Notes: generated by a model from the sequence alone, not told the origin. 64,000 bases of DNA from G963662655 sp963666875 (GCA_963666875.2 CAXXPU010000003.1:1-64000), one strand, 5' to 3'. Shown: positions 17,399-26,147, numbered from the stretch's first letter. Numbers and translations: made by a program.

Positions 17399-19801
17399 TT
17401 CGATGCGATAGAGTAGATTCTCGAAATCACGGGGAGGATATGCACGCAGCGTGTCTTCCCCGATTTCTTTTTCCAGCGCATCAAGCTGCCGTTCGACCTC
17501 GTAATTTACACGGTAGTCCGGCAGGGTGGTCACTTTATGGAAAAAATACCAGGCGGGAAGCTTCTGATCGTATTTCAGATAGAGATCGGCCAGCGTTCGG
17601 AAAGTCTCCCGATTCGCGGCTCGCCCCGGGAATCTCCGGTAATACTCCATCAGATTCCGCCTCGCCTCGCGATAATCCTTCTCGCCGTAGTGGATGGCGT
17701 ATCGAAGGAAAAGCACGTCGCTTTCGAACCGCGACGAATCCCGCACAGCGATGCTATCCAGTGTGTTCAGCGCATCGTCGAAGGCGTGCAGATAGATCTG
17801 GTTCTTGGCGATCTGTAACATAATCGCGCTTGTATCTACGTGGGTGGTATCGTCGAAGAAGCTGTAGTAGATGTCGTTCGCCTGCGCGTAGAGCTTGCGT
17901 TTCTCGTAGATACCCGCCAGCGAAGTCAGCAGATTGTAGTACTGAAGGCTATCGCTGACTGCGCCTGCCATGCCGGAATAGATTTCCGCGACCTGACGCA
18001 CTTCCAGTTCCAGTGCAATCTTTTGAAGCAATTCGAGCGACCGGTCCCGGAGGGGAACTTCGGTACGAACCGAATCCGGCACAATGAGATCTCTCAGGAT
18101 TATCACGGCCTCGTCGTCGCTGTCCTGCTCATGCAAAGCGATCGCCCTTGAATAGCGGATGGAGTCCAGATCGCCGATTCCCCTTGCCAGCAGCGTATCG
18201 GTGAAGCCGATCAACTGTCCGTACAGCTTCTGCTCCATGTAGTAGGCGATCAGATCGTAGGAGATACGGGCTGCACGCGGATCGTCCGGGTACCGCTGCA
18301 CGTAGTTGAGCAAAAAATCCTCCGTGGTCTCGTACTCGCCGAGGTTGTACTTCGAATACTCGCTTCGGTAATGGACTTCCGGCGTGGTCTCCGATTCGAT
18401 CAACGCGTACAGTTCGTTCGCCTTCTCGAAATCACCCTGCTCGTAATAGTGGTCTCCGAGGAATTGCATGTAGCGTCCGAACTCGTCCTTCGTCAGATCG
18501 CTCCGGAAGCGGAGAGCCTCCGATTCGAGCGTCTTGTTGTAGGTCAACGCCACAAGGTTGTCCAGGTACTTGATCAGGAAGCCATGATTCGGACTCTTGT
18601 ACTTACGGAACATGGTCTTGAAGTATTGACGGGCGATATCGGGGTGCTTCGTGAAGGTGTAGAGATTGGCAAGATTATAGTTTGCAACGGAATCCCATTG
18701 TGTCTCCGTGTCCAGATTTTTTATCCAATAGAAAGCAGTGCTGTTGTATTTGTAATAGCCGCGATACGCCCAGCCAATGGCGTAATTGGCAAAAAGCTCC
18801 GATTCGGGCTGAAGTTCCTGAAAGCGTTTGAAATTGCCCACTGCGGATTCGTACCGTTTGAACCGGTAGTCGAGTTCACCTTTCGCAAGCGATGCCAGTG
18901 CGCTGTTATAGATGTAACTCTCGCCGACACGACGCATGATCTCGTCCGCGGCACCGTAGTGCTTTTGCCGGATGGCGAGCATGGTTCGGCAGAGATTGCT
19001 CTGATCGGTCAACGGCAGGAACAACTCCAGATGCTCTGTGGTATCGTAGCGGTTTCGCTCCATGAAATAGAGCATGAAGCGGATCAGCGTGTCTTCGGAG
19101 AGGATTTCGAGGTCCGGCGGCAATTTCGGTTCTCTTCCATGTTCGAGGCTGATCATCGAGAGGTAGTCCGCCGCGATGGAGTTGATCGGCTCCGCGCTTT
19201 CCAGCATCAGGCTGTCGAACACCGCCGAACACGACTCGATCCTGCCCATGTAGTAATCTGCCACCGCGCGTACAAGGCGTTTCTCGTCGAAGGTGAAGAG
19301 TCCCTCCGGCATCATGTCCAGCAGATTGGATACCTGCTCGAAATTGCCGTTGAGGAAGAGCGAGATGAAGATTTGCTTGAGCTCCGCCATCTGCTTGAGC
19401 GTGCGCAGTCTGTCGAACTCGCGGAAGGATTTTTTGACCTCGTCAAGCCGGTAATGGAGAATGAAGGAGCTTTGCAGATACCAGTAGATGTAGCGCGGGA
19501 ACCAGGTTTCCTGAAATGCGCGCGATTGTTCCTGCACGGTCCGGATGTATTCTTCGTAGCGTCCGAGTCGGTAGAGGACATCGAGTCTCAGCAAGATATG
19601 ATGCGGATCGTCGCTTTCGCAGTCCCCGATCAACTCCCATGCCGCCGAATATTCCTGTGTCCGCATGAGTTTCTCGGCCTGCTCGAAGCGATCCAGAGTC
19701 AGATCGTCCAGCGTAAGGTCGGTTCGATAGCGATCGAAGTCATTCGCGCAGAGCATGCCGAACAGCATCGCGACCAGCAGAACCGAACCACGGATACGCA
19801 T
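17384..19801 (-). CDS. Exported TPR-repeat protein of unknown function
   Basis: 805 residues from the ATG at 19801, chosen because GGGGATGTAAG precedes it and the product opens with a signal peptide (MRIRGSVLLVAMLFGMLCA). The rest is almost entirely helical with tetratricopeptide-like units: AWELIGDCESDDPHHILLRL, YESAVGNFKRFQELQPES, IARQYFKTMFRKYKS, EKANELYALIESETTPEVHY, AQANDIYYSFFDDTTH and others to the C-terminus. No enzymatic domain is visible. Periplasmic or envelope-associated scaffolding is a reasonable guess for an exported TPR array, but no partner is identifiable. Its start is 1 base after the badF stop, so it is the last gene of the apbE-folE2-M16-badF operon. Confidence 0.8.
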   Translation of the reverse strand: MRIRGSVLLVAMLFGMLCANDFDRYRTDLTLDDLTLDRFEQAEKLMRTQEYSAAWELIGDCESDDPHHILLRLDVLYRLGRYEEYIRTVQEQSRAFQETWFPRYIYWYLQSSFILHYRLDEVKKSFREFDRLRTLKQMAELKQIFISLFLNGNFEQVSNLLDMMPEGLFTFDEKRLVRAVADYYMGRIESCSAVFDSLMLESAEPINSIAADYLSMISLEHGREPKLPPDLEILSEDTLIRFMLYFMERNRYDTTEHLELFLPLTDQSNLCRTMLAIRQKHYGAADEIMRRVGESYIYNSALASLAKGELDYRFKRYESAVGNFKRFQELQPESELFANYAIGWAYRGYYKYNSTAFYWIKNLDTETQWDSVANYNLANLYTFTKHPDIARQYFKTMFRKYKSPNHGFLIKYLDNLVALTYNKTLESEALRFRSDLTKDEFGRYMQFLGDHYYEQGDFEKANELYALIESETTPEVHYRSEYSKYNLGEYETTEDFLLNYVQRYPDDPRAARISYDLIAYYMEQKLYGQLIGFTDTLLARGIGDLDSIRYSRAIALHEQDSDDEAVIILRDLIVPDSVRTEVPLRDRSLELLQKIALELEVRQVAEIYSGMAGAVSDSLQYYNLLTSLAGIYEKRKLYAQANDIYYSFFDDTTHVDTSAIMLQIAKNQIYLHAFDDALNTLDSIAVRDSSRFESDVLFLRYAIHYGEKDYREARRNLMEYYRRFPGRAANRETFRTLADLYLKYDQKLPAWYFFHKVTTLPDYRVNYEVERQLDALEKEIGEDTLRAYPPRDFENLLYRIELFSN

Positions 19802-19802
19802 C

Positions 19803-20585
19803 TTACATCCCCTTGTTATCTCCAATCGCCAACAGTGCCGCACCGTAAGCGCCGGTCATGACCGGGTTTTCCGGTGTGATGAATTTCCTTTCGAATACCT
19901 CTTCGAGATAGTGCCTCAAGCCCTCGCTGCGCGCCGTTCCGCCGGTGAAAACAAACTGCTCCGTCATCGGCAGTCCGGACGCCATACCGCGAATCCTCCG
20001 AGCGATCGAATCGAACACCCCGCGCGCAATCTCGCCCGGCTTCATGCCCTTCGTCAGAAGACCGATGATCTCCGATTCGGCGAAGACCACGCAGGTATTG
20101 TTGACCGGCACGGTCTCCTTCTCACTCAGCGCAAGTTTCGAGAGATTCTCGACGTCCGTCTCCAAAATGATGGAAGCGGTTTCGAGGAACCTTCCCGTGC
20201 CGGCGGCGCAACGATCATTCATGGCGAAGTCGATCACACTGCCGTTTACGTCGATAGCGATCGCCTTGGAATCCTGTCCGCCAATGTCGATTATGGTGCG
20301 CGCTTCCGGCAGAAACCACCGCACACCGCGCGCGTGGCATCCGATCTCCGAGACCGGTTTTCCTGCGAACGCGCTCTTGCGTCCGTAACCCGTGACAAAG
20401 ACGCTGTCGATATCCGAAGGTTGAAGCTGCAAGGCTTGCAACGCCTTTTCATACAACATCTTCGCGCTGCGTGTGTGCACCGCGCCCGTGTCGGTGTAAT
20501 CTGCGAACACGAATCGATCTCTGTTTGCGTCGAACACCGCGATCTTGGTGGTGCGCGAGCCTGAATCAATTCCGATACCAATCAT
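19803..20585 (-). CDS. BadF/BadG/HgdC-type ATPase, 2-hydroxyacyl-CoA dehydratase activator-like
   Basis: 260 residues, the normal length for the single-domain activator. ASKHA-fold signatures are present: phosphate-1 IGIGIDSGSRTTK at the N-terminus, phosphate-2 IIDIGGQDSKAI, and adenosine loop FTGGTARSEG. The two cysteines that bind the bridging [4Fe-4S] cluster of the homodimer appear in DRCAAGTGRFLE and NNTCVVFAESE. Known relatives use ATP to push one electron into a 2-hydroxyacyl-CoA or benzoyl-CoA dehydratase/reductase in amino-acid fermentation. The usual dehydratase subunits are not next to it; the gene is instead 2 bases after the M16 peptidase and 1 base before the TPR gene. The substrate enzyme must therefore be elsewhere or different. 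Confidence 0.9.
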   Translation of the reverse strand: MIGIGIDSGSRTTKIAVFDANRDRFVFADYTDTGAVHTRSAKMLYEKALQALQLQPSDIDSVFVTGYGRKSAFAGKPVSEIGCHARGVRWFLPEARTIIDIGGQDSKAIAIDVNGSVIDFAMNDRCAAGTGRFLETASIILETDVENLSKLALSEKETVPVNNTCVVFAESEIIGLLTKGMKPGEIARGVFDSIARRIRGMASGLPMTEQFVFTGGTARSEGLRHYLEEVFERKFITPENPVMTGAYGAALLAIGDNKGM

Positions 20586-20587
20586 AA

Positions 20588-23117
20588 TTACGATAATATA
20601 TGGATGAAAAAGTTATCTTCCGTGAAATATTCCTGCGAGATGGCGCGAATGTGTTCGAGCGTGACCCGCTCCAGCCGCTTTTCGCGCTCCAGATAATACT
20701 CGTATCCGAGACCGATCGCCTCCAGCATCGAGATCGAAGTCGCCTGATGCAGCACGCTCTCATCGTCCTGCAACCTGCTGCCGCGTATGGCGTTCCGTGC
20801 GATTTCCAGTTCCTTTTCGCCGATCGAATTGGTCTTACACTCCTCAAGGATATCGCGGATCACTTCGAGACTCTCCTCCTCGCCGTCGCGGTTAACCTGC
20901 GCCCACACACGGTAATAACCCAGCTTCTCCAGCGCGTGAAAATCGAATTCGACCGAATATGCCAGACCGCGCTTTTCCCGAAGCTCGGTGTAGAGTCGCG
21001 AGTTGAGGTCGCCCGCCGAGTATCTGTGAAAGCACGTAAAATGCGGTGTTCTTCTCCCGTTCGTCGTATCGACAACCGAATCCGCCAAGCTGGATAATGG
21101 ACTGGTCCATGCCGGTGTCTTTCCGCCTGAAACGACGATCGGACGGAGCCAGAAGCGCTTCCTGCGTCGTGGGTGGAAGGGACCGGTTCTCGAGGTTGGC
21201 AAGCGTCTTCTCGAGATATTCGATCGTCTCCTCGACAGGCATGTCGCCCACGATCGTGATCACCATCTGGCGCGGATTATAATAGGTTCGATACCACTCG
21301 ATAATCCTCTTGCGGGAGATGTCCCGCAGATCCTTGATCCGTCCGTAGCGATGTAAAAGATTGCTGTGCTGTCCGAAAATCATCTCCTTCCAGAGCTTTC
21401 CGGAATACTGCTGCGGGTAGTCCTTGATTCGATTGAGCGAGCTGACGACCGTATTGCGAATGTTGTGCAGATGGTCGTTCGGGAAAAGTGGCGCCGAGAG
21501 CACGTCGTGCAGAAGATCGAGCGCCGTGAATAGCTTGTCTTCGAAGCACTTGCAGCGGATCGTGGTCGTCTCCAGATGGTTGGTCACGCCCAGCACGATG
21601 CCCTGATCGGAGCAATACTCGAGCATTTGCAGGTAGTTACGCTTCGCATTACCATGCATCAGCAGCGTGGATGTGAGTTGGTTGATCCCGCGGCTTCCTT
21701 CCCGCTCGTTGAGCTGCGAGGCGACGATTCCGATAGCGATACCGATGGTTGGTTTGCCGGTGACCTTCTTCAGGCACACCTTCATCCCGCTGGATAGCGT
21801 GGTCGTCACGCAGTCAGCGACAGTGGATATCTCAGGTAGCGCCGCCCTTTTCTCACGCGATAAAACTCGTTTCGGATCGAGGTGATCGCTCCCCATATAA
21901 TAGACCTGCAACACTTCCGGGTACAGGTACTTGCGAATCACGCGACGTGTGTCGGCCTCGGTGATGCGGGATACAATCTCCGGCAGCCGCACGAAACTCT
22001 CCCAGCCGACGGTCAGTTCGTCGTTGCCCAGGCTCATGCCCAGCGATTCGGCGTATTCGCCGGTGTAGCGATGCTGGTGCAGGGATTCGGTCTTGATCCG
22101 GTCCAGTTCGTCGCTCTTCATGCCGAACCGGTAGAAATCTTCCAGCTCGTCGCGAACGATCCCGATGATGCGGTACGGATCGCCGCCCTTCTTGGGGTTG
22201 ACCATCAGGATGGCCATGCCGTCGTTGACGCCGCTGTAGGAGTGCAGTTGCATGCCGTCGATCAGCTTTTCCTTTTCGAAGAGCCGTTGATACAATCGAG
22301 AGTTCTTGCCCTGTGCGAATGCCTTGATTGCCAGGTTGTAGGCGTTGAAGTCCTCGTTAAGGTCCGAGAAATCAGGGATGCTGAAGGCGAGAAAACCATT
22401 GGCGAGCTTGCGCTTGTATTGCTTGAAGCCCGACTTCACCGGCAGCGGATCGAGCGGGAGATTGCCGTGATGCACCTTCGCCGGCTTCCAGTCGCTGAAA
22501 TACTCGCTCATCATGCCGGTCAGTTCGTCAGGCTTCAGATCGCCGCAGGCGACGACGTAAGCGTTGTTCGGCACGTACCATTTGTGACGAAATCGCTGAA
22601 TATCCTCGAATCGTGCTTTACGTAAAATCTGTTCGTCGCCGATCACCGGATTCCGAAGCGGATTCTCCGTGAAATAATCCTGCGGTATCCGTTCCAGAAA
22701 TACCTCTTCCGGATCGTTGCGATACTGTTTCAGTTCTTCGAGAACGACCTTCCGCTCCGATTCGAATTCGATTTCGTCGAAGGCGGTGCGGCAGACTAAT
22801 TCGGACAGGAGATGCAGACCTTCTCTGGTATATCTGGAAGGGAGCGTTATGAAGAAGCAGGTCGAGTCGTACTCGGTATAGGCATTGAGCGTACCGCCGT
22901 AGAAGGCCGCCTTCTCGGAAAGGGAGCCGTCCGGGAAATCGCGAGTCGATTTGAACACCAGATGCTCCAGAAAGTGCGAGAATCCGGCTTCTTCGGGCTT
23001 TTCCCAGCACGAACCCACCCGTACGAACACCATGAGGCTGATCAGCGGATTGGCGTGCGACTCCGACATGATGATTTTCAGGCCATTCGGCATGACACTG
23101 GTTTCGATTTGATACAT
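20588..23117 (-). CDS. M16 family zinc metallopeptidase (insulinase/pitrilysin-like), one frameshift
   Basis: With one base corrected this is a two-lobe M16 protein of about 842 residues. The N-terminal active lobe has the inverted zinc motif in GFSHFLEHLVFKS (His, Glu, His) near residues 42-55 and GGTLNAYTEYDST after it. The second lobe starts at about 400 and carries LNSRLYTELREKRGLAYSVEF, the usual R-Y-type substrate-binding motif. The frame breaks at 21012-21014 (a run of three C on the plus strand, GGG in the gene): removing one base joins LSQILGG directly to DLNSRLYTELREKRGLAY. A sequencing error is likely. No clear signal peptide is seen, so a cytoplasmic location is possible. Start ATG 23117 is preceded by GGAGAAGGA. 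It lies 12 bases after folE2. Confidence 0.87.
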
Positions 23118-23129
23118 TCCTTCTCCGGC

Positions 23130-23897
23130 TCAGCGTTCGATGCAGGCGTACGCGTTGTGGTTATGGATCGATTCCATGTTCTCGGCCTCGATGCGGAAAT
23201 GGGTGACGCGCTTGTCGTTTTGAAGCTTGATTGCCAGCTCGCGAATCACGTCTTCCACGAAGCGCGGGTTGTCGTACGCCTTCTCGGTGACGTGCTTCTC
23301 ATCGACGCGCTTCAGGAGAGAATAGATCTCGCAACTGGCAGAGGATTCGGCGTATTCGATCAGCTCTTCCAGCCAGATGAAATCGGTGTAGGAGACCTTG
23401 ATGCGGATCATGGAGCGCTGGTTGTGTGCTCCGTAATCGCTGATTTCCTTCGAGCACGGACAAAGCGTGGTGACCGGCACTTCCACCCCGATTTCGAGCC
23501 GGTAATCTTCTTTACAGGAGGCTTCGAAGATACAGTTGTAGGACAGGATCGATTCGATCCCGCTGACCGGCGCTTTCTTGCGCATGAAATACGGGAATCG
23601 TATCTTCGTGAAGGCAGCGTCCGCGTTCAGTGCCGATTTGACGTCTTGCAGAAACGGCTCGAGATTGTGGATGAACGACTCCTCGTGATAGCGATTCAGC
23701 ACCTCGATGAACCGGCTCATGTGCGTGCCGCGCTCGCTGTGTGGAAGCTGAACGTAGATGTCCAGTTCGGCCGTCGTGTGCTGTGTTTCTCGCGCTCGAT
23801 CCTCCACCACGATCGGGTAATGGATGTTCTTCACCCCCACCTTGTCGATAGTGATGTTTCGCCCGTCCTGCTGACTCTGTACGTCTCTAACTTCCAT
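23130..23897 (-). CDS. folE2: GTP cyclohydrolase FolE2 (type IB)
   Basis: 255 residues from the ATG at 23897. FolE2 makes 7,8-dihydroneopterin triphosphate from GTP for folate or queuosine and, unlike FolE, works with metals other than zinc. Family motifs visible include VGVKNIHYPI, the catalytic Cys in TTLCPCSKEISDYGAHNQRS, and RFVEDVIRELA with HFRIEAENMESIHNHNAYA at the end. The start lies 11 bases inside the apbE gene, and the M16 peptidase follows after 12 bases. No folate-pathway partner is adjacent. Confidence 0.95.
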   Translation of the reverse strand: MEVRDVQSQQDGRNITIDKVGVKNIHYPIVVEDRARETQHTTAELDIYVQLPHSERGTHMSRFIEVLNRYHEESFIHNLEPFLQDVKSALNADAAFTKIRFPYFMRKKAPVSGIESILSYNCIFEASCKEDYRLEIGVEVPVTTLCPCSKEISDYGAHNQRSMIRIKVSYTDFIWLEELIEYAESSASCEIYSLLKRVDEKHVTEKAYDNPRFVEDVIRELAIKLQNDKRVTHFRIEAENMESIHNHNAYACIER

Positions 23898-24885
23898 CTT
23901 CGGTTTCCAGTAGTTCCTTGATGCCCATGGTGCGCATGGAGATGATCTCGTCACCCTCCTGATAATAGATAATCGCGTTCACGTCGGGATAGGACTTGGC
24001 AAGCTCGATGGCCTTTTCCGGTTTTAAAAGAAACATGGCGGTCGAGAGCGCGTCGGCGAGGGTTGCGTTGGGCGCGATCACCGTCACCGAGATCGTGTTC
24101 TGCGCCGGATAGCCGGTCATGGGATTGATGATATGATGATAACGTACATCGTTCTGGATAAAGAATCGCTCGTAGTCGCCCGAAGTGACCACCGCGCACT
24201 CCTTCAGGTTCAGCACGGCGATGACGTCTTCCCTGTCGCGCGGGTGCCGGATACCGACCCGCATCGTGCCGATATCGCCGAAGTAGCGGATATCGCCTCC
24301 GGCGTTGATATAACCTGATAAAACATCCTTCGTCATCAGAAATTCCACTGCTCTGTCGATGATGTATCCCTTGGCGACGCTGCCCAGATTGATCTTGAAT
24401 CCCACCGGTTTGATCAATTCCGCGTCCGAGACGGTCAGTTTATCGAAGCCTACGCAGCGCTGCGCAACGACGATCGCCGCGGAATCGGGCACGATCTCGT
24501 TCTCGAAATCCCAGAGATCGCTCAGCACGCCGATCGAGAGGTCGTACAGCGAATCGGTCTTTGTATAAAGCTCTGCGCCCAGCGCCATCATCGAACGGAC
24601 ATCTTCCGAGATAGTGAACCGCGTCGTGTCGGAGAGATTCATCCGCACGATTTCACTGCCATCCTTGAAGTAAGACAGGCGGTCTTCGTAACCGCTCATC
24701 AGGCTGAAAGCGCTGTCGATGAGCGCATCCGGATTCTTGTCCGTCGTCCGGATCGAAATCTCGACGAAGGTGTCCAGCAGGATCTCCGAGCGCTTCGTTT
24801 CATACGAGCGTGTCATGTATCGCCATGCCGCGAATGCGATGATCGCGATCAGCAGCAGAAGCTGGAATATCTCTTTGCGTTTCAT
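23887..24885 (-). CDS. apbE: FAD:protein FMN transferase (ApbE family)
   Basis: Transfers FMN from FAD onto threonine of target flavoproteins such as NqrB/NqrC/RnfG. 332 residues from the ATG at 24885; an ATG four codons upstream (24897) is also possible. The N-terminal hydrophobic segment (IFQLLLLIAIIAFAAWRY) places the enzyme outside the cytoplasmic membrane. Conserved elements: RSEILLDTFVEISI, GYEDRLSYFKDGSEI, LYDLSIGVLSDLW, GFKINLGSVAKGYIIDRA, GYINAGGDIRYFG, VVTSGDYERFF, HHIINPMTGYP and TLADALSTAMFLL (metal-binding Asp). Its targets are not in the window. It is first in the five-gene minus-strand operon. Confidence 0.93.
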   Translation of the reverse strand: MKRKEIFQLLLLIAIIAFAAWRYMTRSYETKRSEILLDTFVEISIRTTDKNPDALIDSAFSLMSGYEDRLSYFKDGSEIVRMNLSDTTRFTISEDVRSMMALGAELYTKTDSLYDLSIGVLSDLWDFENEIVPDSAAIVVAQRCVGFDKLTVSDAELIKPVGFKINLGSVAKGYIIDRAVEFLMTKDVLSGYINAGGDIRYFGDIGTMRVGIRHPRDREDVIAVLNLKECAVVTSGDYERFFIQNDVRYHHIINPMTGYPAQNTISVTVIAPNATLADALSTAMFLLKPEKAIELAKSYPDVNAIIYYQEGDEIISMRTMGIKELLETEDGS

Positions 24886-24980
24886 ATCGTTCCTCATTCT
24901 ATATTATCATAAATAAGCAGTTAGTAAGAAAATTATACCAGTCGCATTTGTCAATCGTTTGTTGTTGGAATCGTATTCAT

Positions 24981-25029
24981 CCGGCATAACTTCTGAATGT
25001 GCCGCAGGCTCTTCTGAATGTTATGCCGG
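24981..25029 (-). repeat. Asymmetric hairpin element, copy 1 (TTCNGAA core)
   Basis: Read on the minus strand: arm CCGGCATAAC, one unpaired A, TTCAGAA, GA, inner stem GCC-TGC-GGC, ACA, TTCAGAA, arm GTTATGCCGG. The 10-base outer arms are perfectly complementary. Core spacing is identical in copies at 25135-25185 and 59917-59960, while the outer arm sequence differs. Confidence 0.7.
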
Positions 25030-25054
25030 AAAAGCAGGGACGACAACACCACCC

Positions 25055-25080
25055 GTAGCGCTCGACCTCCGGGCGAGCCT
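25055..25080 (-). repeat. 26-base intergenic repeat (AGGCTCGCC...GCGCTAC), inverted copy
   Basis: The reverse complement of this segment equals positions 36166-36191 base for base. A third copy, split by an inserted palindrome, spans 37576-37639. Confidence 0.75.
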
Positions 25081-25134
25081 CCCCTGAAAATCCCCAATGG
25101 CGAGCCTGACCGTGTCGATCATGCTTGAGCACCT

Positions 25135-25185
25135 GAAATCAACATTCGGAAGAGTCGCTCCGCAACACATTCGGAAGTTGATTTC
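25135..25185 (+). repeat. Asymmetric hairpin element, copy 2 (TTCNGAA core)
   Basis: Arm GAAATCAAC (25135-25143), unpaired A, TTCGGAA, GA, inner stem GTCGC-TCC-GCAAC with one mismatch, ACA, TTCGGAA, arm GTTGATTTC (25177-25185). It has the same layout as copy 1, in the opposite orientation, with unrelated but complementary outer arms. Confidence 0.7.
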
Positions 25186-25260
25186 TTAGGGATCGCCTCC
25201 TGCAAAGAAAAACATGGACAGAAACGGTGATTCACAGAGGATGGAAAATTGAGGTAAACG

Positions 25261-25704
25261 ATGAAAAAGATAATAATTGCACTGATGCTTCTCGCCGGGC
25301 TGTTTCTCTATGCGGAAGAGCCGCTTGAAGTAATGAAAGACGTCGATCGGGAACTGCAATCGATCGCATTACAGGCGCACGACGCGACTACACTCGAAGC
25401 TGTACTCGTATTGATGAAGAAGCTGACCCACCAGATGTCGAGATACGCGTATGCGACGATGGACATGCAAAAGCAGTTGATCGAGACGCAGACCTATCCC
25501 GATTCGCTGGACAGAACGTTGATCCAGTATGGCAGTAACATGCAGAAAAGCATGATCGAGATGGAAATGGCGGTTCGGAAATTCGAAACCGAACCACGCA
25601 TGAAGGAAGCCCTGAAAGAATACAGATCCAAAATGAACGAACTCGATCGCCTCATGCACGAATCATTGGACGACCGGAAAAACGAGAAGCCGGAGCAGGA
25701 GTGA
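25261..25704 (+). CDS. Small exported helical protein, function unknown
   Basis: 147 residues. Signal peptide MKKIIIALMLLAGLFLYAEE, probably cleaved after LYA. The mature part is charged and predicted helical, with Met- and Gln-rich segments (MKKLTHQMSRYAYATMDMQK, MQKSMIEMEMAVRKF) that could form a coiled coil, ending in a lysine/glutamate tail. I do not recognise a family. The following gene has a similar plan (signal peptide plus about 110 helical residues) and begins at or just after this stop, so the pair may be diverged duplicates. TGAGGT precedes the start. Confidence 0.7.
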   Translation: MKKIIIALMLLAGLFLYAEEPLEVMKDVDRELQSIALQAHDATTLEAVLVLMKKLTHQMSRYAYATMDMQKQLIETQTYPDSLDRTLIQYGSNMQKSMIEMEMAVRKFETEPRMKEALKEYRSKMNELDRLMHESLDDRKNEKPEQE

Positions 25705-25712
25705 ACACTGTT

Positions 25713-26102
25713 ATGAAACGTATCATGATCCTTCTGACCTTTATTGCTGTCGCGATGTCCCTGATCGCAGCGGATTCACCCGATACACGTATAATTCAGT
25801 CCGCGAATCGGATCAAGGAACTTGCGATCCAGTCTAAATCGATTCAGAAACCGGAAGAAGCCGCCAAACTGCTCGATGCGATGCACAAGGAATTCCTCGT
25901 GGTTCTCGATGCGAACCATGAGCTGGAAGCTCAGGAAACCGAGCTGAGCGAAGCGCGCGAAGAAGAGCTGGATACCGCTCTCGTCGAGCTGCTCGACAGC
26001 ATCGAAGTCATCACCATCACCGCGACCCAGTTCATGAATGATCCCGCGGTCAGTAAATCGTTGGACGATTTTGAGGCCGAGATGGAGAAATTCGGGCAAT
26101 AG
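25713..26102 (+). CDS. Small exported helical protein, function unknown (possible paralogue of its neighbour)
   Basis: 129 residues from the ATG at 25713; a GTG at 25701 in the same frame would overlap the previous stop by 4 bases and add four residues. Signal peptide KRIMILLTFIAVAMSLIAAD. The mature part is acidic and helical (LLDAMHKEFLVVLDANHELE, EARE-EELDTALVELLDSIE) and has no recognised motif. A weak alignment with the preceding protein in the middle (LxxMKKL/LLDAMHKE) and at the end (EAEMEKF/KYRSKMNEL) suggests, but does not prove, common origin. Likely envelope protein. Confidence 0.65.
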   Translation: MKRIMILLTFIAVAMSLIAADSPDTRIIQSANRIKELAIQSKSIQKPEEAAKLLDAMHKEFLVVLDANHELEAQETELSEAREEELDTALVELLDSIEVITITATQFMNDPAVSKSLDDFEAEMEKFGQ

Positions 26103-26117
26103 GAATTCCGATAATCC

Positions 26118-26147
26118 TTGACACATCCGCTTCCCGGCAGGTTTTTA
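26118..26147 (+). promoter_or_regulatory. Candidate promoter for the yggS operon
   Basis: TTGACA (26118-26123) and TTTTTA (26142-26147) with an 18-base spacer; the start codon is at 26171. The -35 is perfect, the -10 weak. Confidence 0.4.

Larger units (their letters stand above)
24898..25260. other. Divergent intergenic region with two related hairpins and a shared 26-base repeat
   Basis: No gene is visible. Minus-strand TATAAT (24937-24932) precedes apbE, but the nearest TTGACA (24954-24949) is only 11 bases from it, so the promoter assignment is unsure. The region also holds the hairpins at 24981-25029 and 25135-25185 and, at 25055-25080, the exact reverse complement of a 26-base sequence found at 36166-36191. 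The ribosome site for the next gene is TGAGGT just before 25261. Confidence 0.6.

Noticed and set aside
18371..19861. 496-codon plus-strand frame opposite the TPR gene
   Set aside because: Long because of codon bias on the true strand; no domain or ribosome site, and it overlaps the badF gene as well.
24981..25185. Integron attC sites
   Set aside because: The hairpins share extrahelical-base logic with attC, but the spacing between boxes, the R-box letters (GTTATGC, GTTGATT) and the lack of an integrase or cassette array do not fit. Kept only as an unclassified hairpin family.
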